NCBI GenBank assembly: GCA_022496185.1
Contig: WTXG01000292.1
Span: 1-42,433 of the forward strand
Direction of reading: 5' to 3'
DNA from: Multifurca ochricompacta
Taxonomy: Eukaryota > Basidiomycota > Agaricomycetes > Russulales > Russulaceae
Length of the DNA: 42,433 nucleotides
The notes beneath the pieces are model-generated. The model was not told the DNA's origin, made no database searches, and saw nothing but the letters and a program-made list of their open reading frames with translations. Shown here piece after piece: positions 40,801 to 42,433 of the stretch; the first letter of the stretch is position 1; each line of letters begins with the position of its first letter. The position numbers and the translations under genes are program-made.

Positions 40801-42433
40801 ATTCCCGCACCGAGAAGTGCGCAAACTGTACAATACGACTCTCTTCTCCTTCGTCATCAACGTGATTGACAATGACAACCAAGCTGGAGCATGTGGACAG
40901 TACAGCTCCGTCAGAGTCCTCCTCTTGCCAAGTTTCGTCATGCTTTGGAATATTGCCAGCGTTGAAATCGAATTCAAGCATCGTCGCAACCTCCGTGACT
41001 CGGAGTGGACGAACAGCGAAGGCAAGGCATTGAAAAGACGATGAGCAAATTTCCAGTCATTATCGCGGATCCTCCGTAGCGTGGCCTCATATGTTTCATC
41101 CAGTGTTTCTGGGAGTGATTCGAGCGTCGGATAGAAGTTCCTCGGTCGACAGCTGCGCAATGTCTCCAGTTGGCAGTAAACCCATCTGAACCTACACCAC
41201 GACGTGAATAATGATCGCGAAATAAATATTCGTTTTGGTTTGAAGCTTACATTCCGTTTGCATTTTTCGAGAGCGTTCTGATCACAAGTTCCTTTCTCTC
41301 CGCCTTCCACGCCCTCATTTTGGGGTCCGTGTTGACAGTCGAGTGGATGTATTCGAAGATGTCCCGCGTTTGCCCACCTTCCGCATGAAGGGATACAGGA
41401 CAATGTGCCAACTCTGTAAAAGCTGACTGAATGTCTGGTTCGGGGCGGCTAGTAACGCAGATCCTTAAATTTGCAAGGCGGAGGTCAACAAGTTCTTTGA
41501 TAAGGTCCAATACTTCTTCACGTTTAGATGGCATTTCATTGAGGGGACACTCGTCTAGGGCATCAATGATGATGTACTTCGCGTCCTGAACGGGTGTTAC
41601 GAGCATGGCCTTCAGAGTTTCTGCAAGAACCTTCTCGTCGGGCTGCTTCCGGCCATTATCATGTTTCGAGTACAATTCAGAGACGATGGCACGGTAGGCA
41701 TCTGACTGGAGATATAACTGTATCAAGAGAGAGGACAGTAGACCACGGATGTTTTGCTTTTCCTTGTCTCGAAAGTCGCAATAAAGTATGCCAAGTAGGC
41801 AGAACGCAGACACTGGACATCCTCAATAATGGTGGAACTGACCATCCAAATGAGTGCTAATGATACCCTATATGGCTAGGCAAACATACCAAAGGATGCT
41901 CTTGCCAGATCCCGCTTTCAAGAAAAGACCGTCAGAAACAGAAGTGCCCAGATAACGCAGTCAACTACCATTCCCATTTAACCACAGAAGCGAATTCCCC
42001 GATTTCCATTCCTTGAATTTTCGCCTTCAAGAAACCACTTGGCAGTTCCCTCATGGTAAAGTTTGCGCGCCAATGTTGTGATTTGTAATGGATCAGGAGG
42101 TGACAGCCACGTTTGAAATACTCTTGTCCATCTGGTCATCTGCAAAGAATGTCTCAGCTGCCTTGTCTATAATATTACTACGAAAGGGATGACGAACACA
42201 TCATCTGTTCACATTACTAAATGTGTGCGCCGCCACGATGAGAGACTCTTCCTGGGTCAATTTATCCACCTCTGAAGGGCGTCCTGGACCTCATTATCCC
42301 CCATTAGCATCCGTCCGTACGCTCCTGCAAACGTTTAATCGTGGGGCATAGAAACGGTAGTTCACTCACTGAGTCGTCCTTGTTGAATCTGTTTCGTCGC
42401 CAAAGCGAGGATCGTGAGCAGTTCCGCTATCGT
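37814..42433 (-). CDS. NACHT-ankyrin STAND receptor, 5' end off window, apparent frameshifts
   Basis: A fungal NLR-like protein: a NACHT NTPase switch followed by a ligand-sensing ankyrin domain, thought to act in non-self or heterokaryon recognition in the cytoplasm. Minus-strand order: WLSPPDPLQITTLARKLYHE, Walker A NAGSGKSILC, YCDFRDKEKQNIRGLLSSLL, Walker B YIIIDALDECP, RICVTSRPEPD, the WVYCQLETLRSC region, a winged-helix-like AHFSVREFLTSDRL, then 26 ankyrin repeats to the stop at 37814. Introns supported by frame and homology: 41192-41250 (59 nt), 41838-41889 (52 nt), 41915-41968 (54 nt); less sure: 42325-42369 (45 nt). The frame also breaks by one base at 41033-41036, 41783-41785, 42018-42021 and about 42268. 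Each break is repaired by one extra base in the run (single T at 42268). The N-terminal exon structure above 42110 is uncertain. Confidence 0.85.
37817..40384 (-). repeat. 99-bp tandem array encoding 26 ankyrin repeats
   Basis: Twenty-six consecutive units of 33 residues (the last is 31) without interruption. Consensus: xYGYxLQAAAxxGHLExVKxLLDHGADVNAxGG. Variation falls on a few positions per unit, while the core GHLE and LLDHGADVNA is nearly fixed. Blocks of units are duplicated (5-6 with 15-16, 14-15 with 23-24, 18-19 with 25-26). Confidence 0.97.

Overview
The window is almost certainly from a basidiomycete fungus (Agaricomycetes). Three things point that way: short 45-59 nt GT-AG introns, a NACHT/ankyrin STAND receptor of the type expanded in mushrooms, and Ty3/Gypsy chromoviruses beside Ty1/Copia elements. 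No bacterial genes, rRNA or tRNA genes were recognised. About 80% of the window is a nest of retrotransposons. The order of insertion can be read from target-site duplications (TSDs).

Left part (1-22922). Copia-1 (plus strand) runs from the last 41 bp of its 5' LTR at the window edge to its 3' LTR at 14717-15216. Its integrase is split by Gypsy-A (3090-12204), which has 589-bp LTRs and a TTAGC TSD. Gypsy-A is itself split inside reverse transcriptase by a 1622-bp palindromic Tc1/mariner derivative (6513-8134, TA TSD) with two 785-bp arms. Copia-2 (minus strand, 15264-22886) has 503-bp LTRs and an ACAAG TSD, and is split by a solo LTR (17353-18423, TSD CACTC). Both Copias lie inside the 3' LTR of an older Gypsy whose remains are 15217-15263 and 22887-22922.

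Middle part (22923-33847). This holds three copies of a second Gypsy subfamily. Gypsy-B1 (minus, gag and LTR remnant) and Gypsy-B2 (plus, LTR and gag remnant) stand head to head. Gypsy-B3 (minus, 25071-33847) keeps both 593-bp LTRs but is decayed, and it carries another copy of the solo LTR (29634-30881).

Right part (33848-42433). Low-copy DNA carries two 5'-truncated LINE 3' ends, a GC-rich hAT-like repeat region, and a minus-strand NACHT protein gene ending in 26 near-identical ankyrin repeats.

Main biology. (1) The Gypsy elements carry a third ORF between the chromodomain and the 3' LTR, in the env position. It is conserved at protein level between two divergent copies, has four Cys/His knuckles and a probable coiled coil, and I recognise no known family. 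(2) The same elements look self-primed in the Tf1/sushi manner: the predicted first 11 nt of the transcript, 34 nt from the TATA box in all four testable copies, are complementary to the primer-binding site. (3) The Copias carry a PBS matching the anticodon arm of initiator tRNA-Met. (4) LTR-pair differences are almost entirely CG to TG/CA changes, which suggests CpG methylation of repeats. (5) Nearly every frameshift in otherwise good coding sequence is repaired by one extra base, mostly in a short homopolymer, so part of the 'pseudogenisation' may be assembly error.
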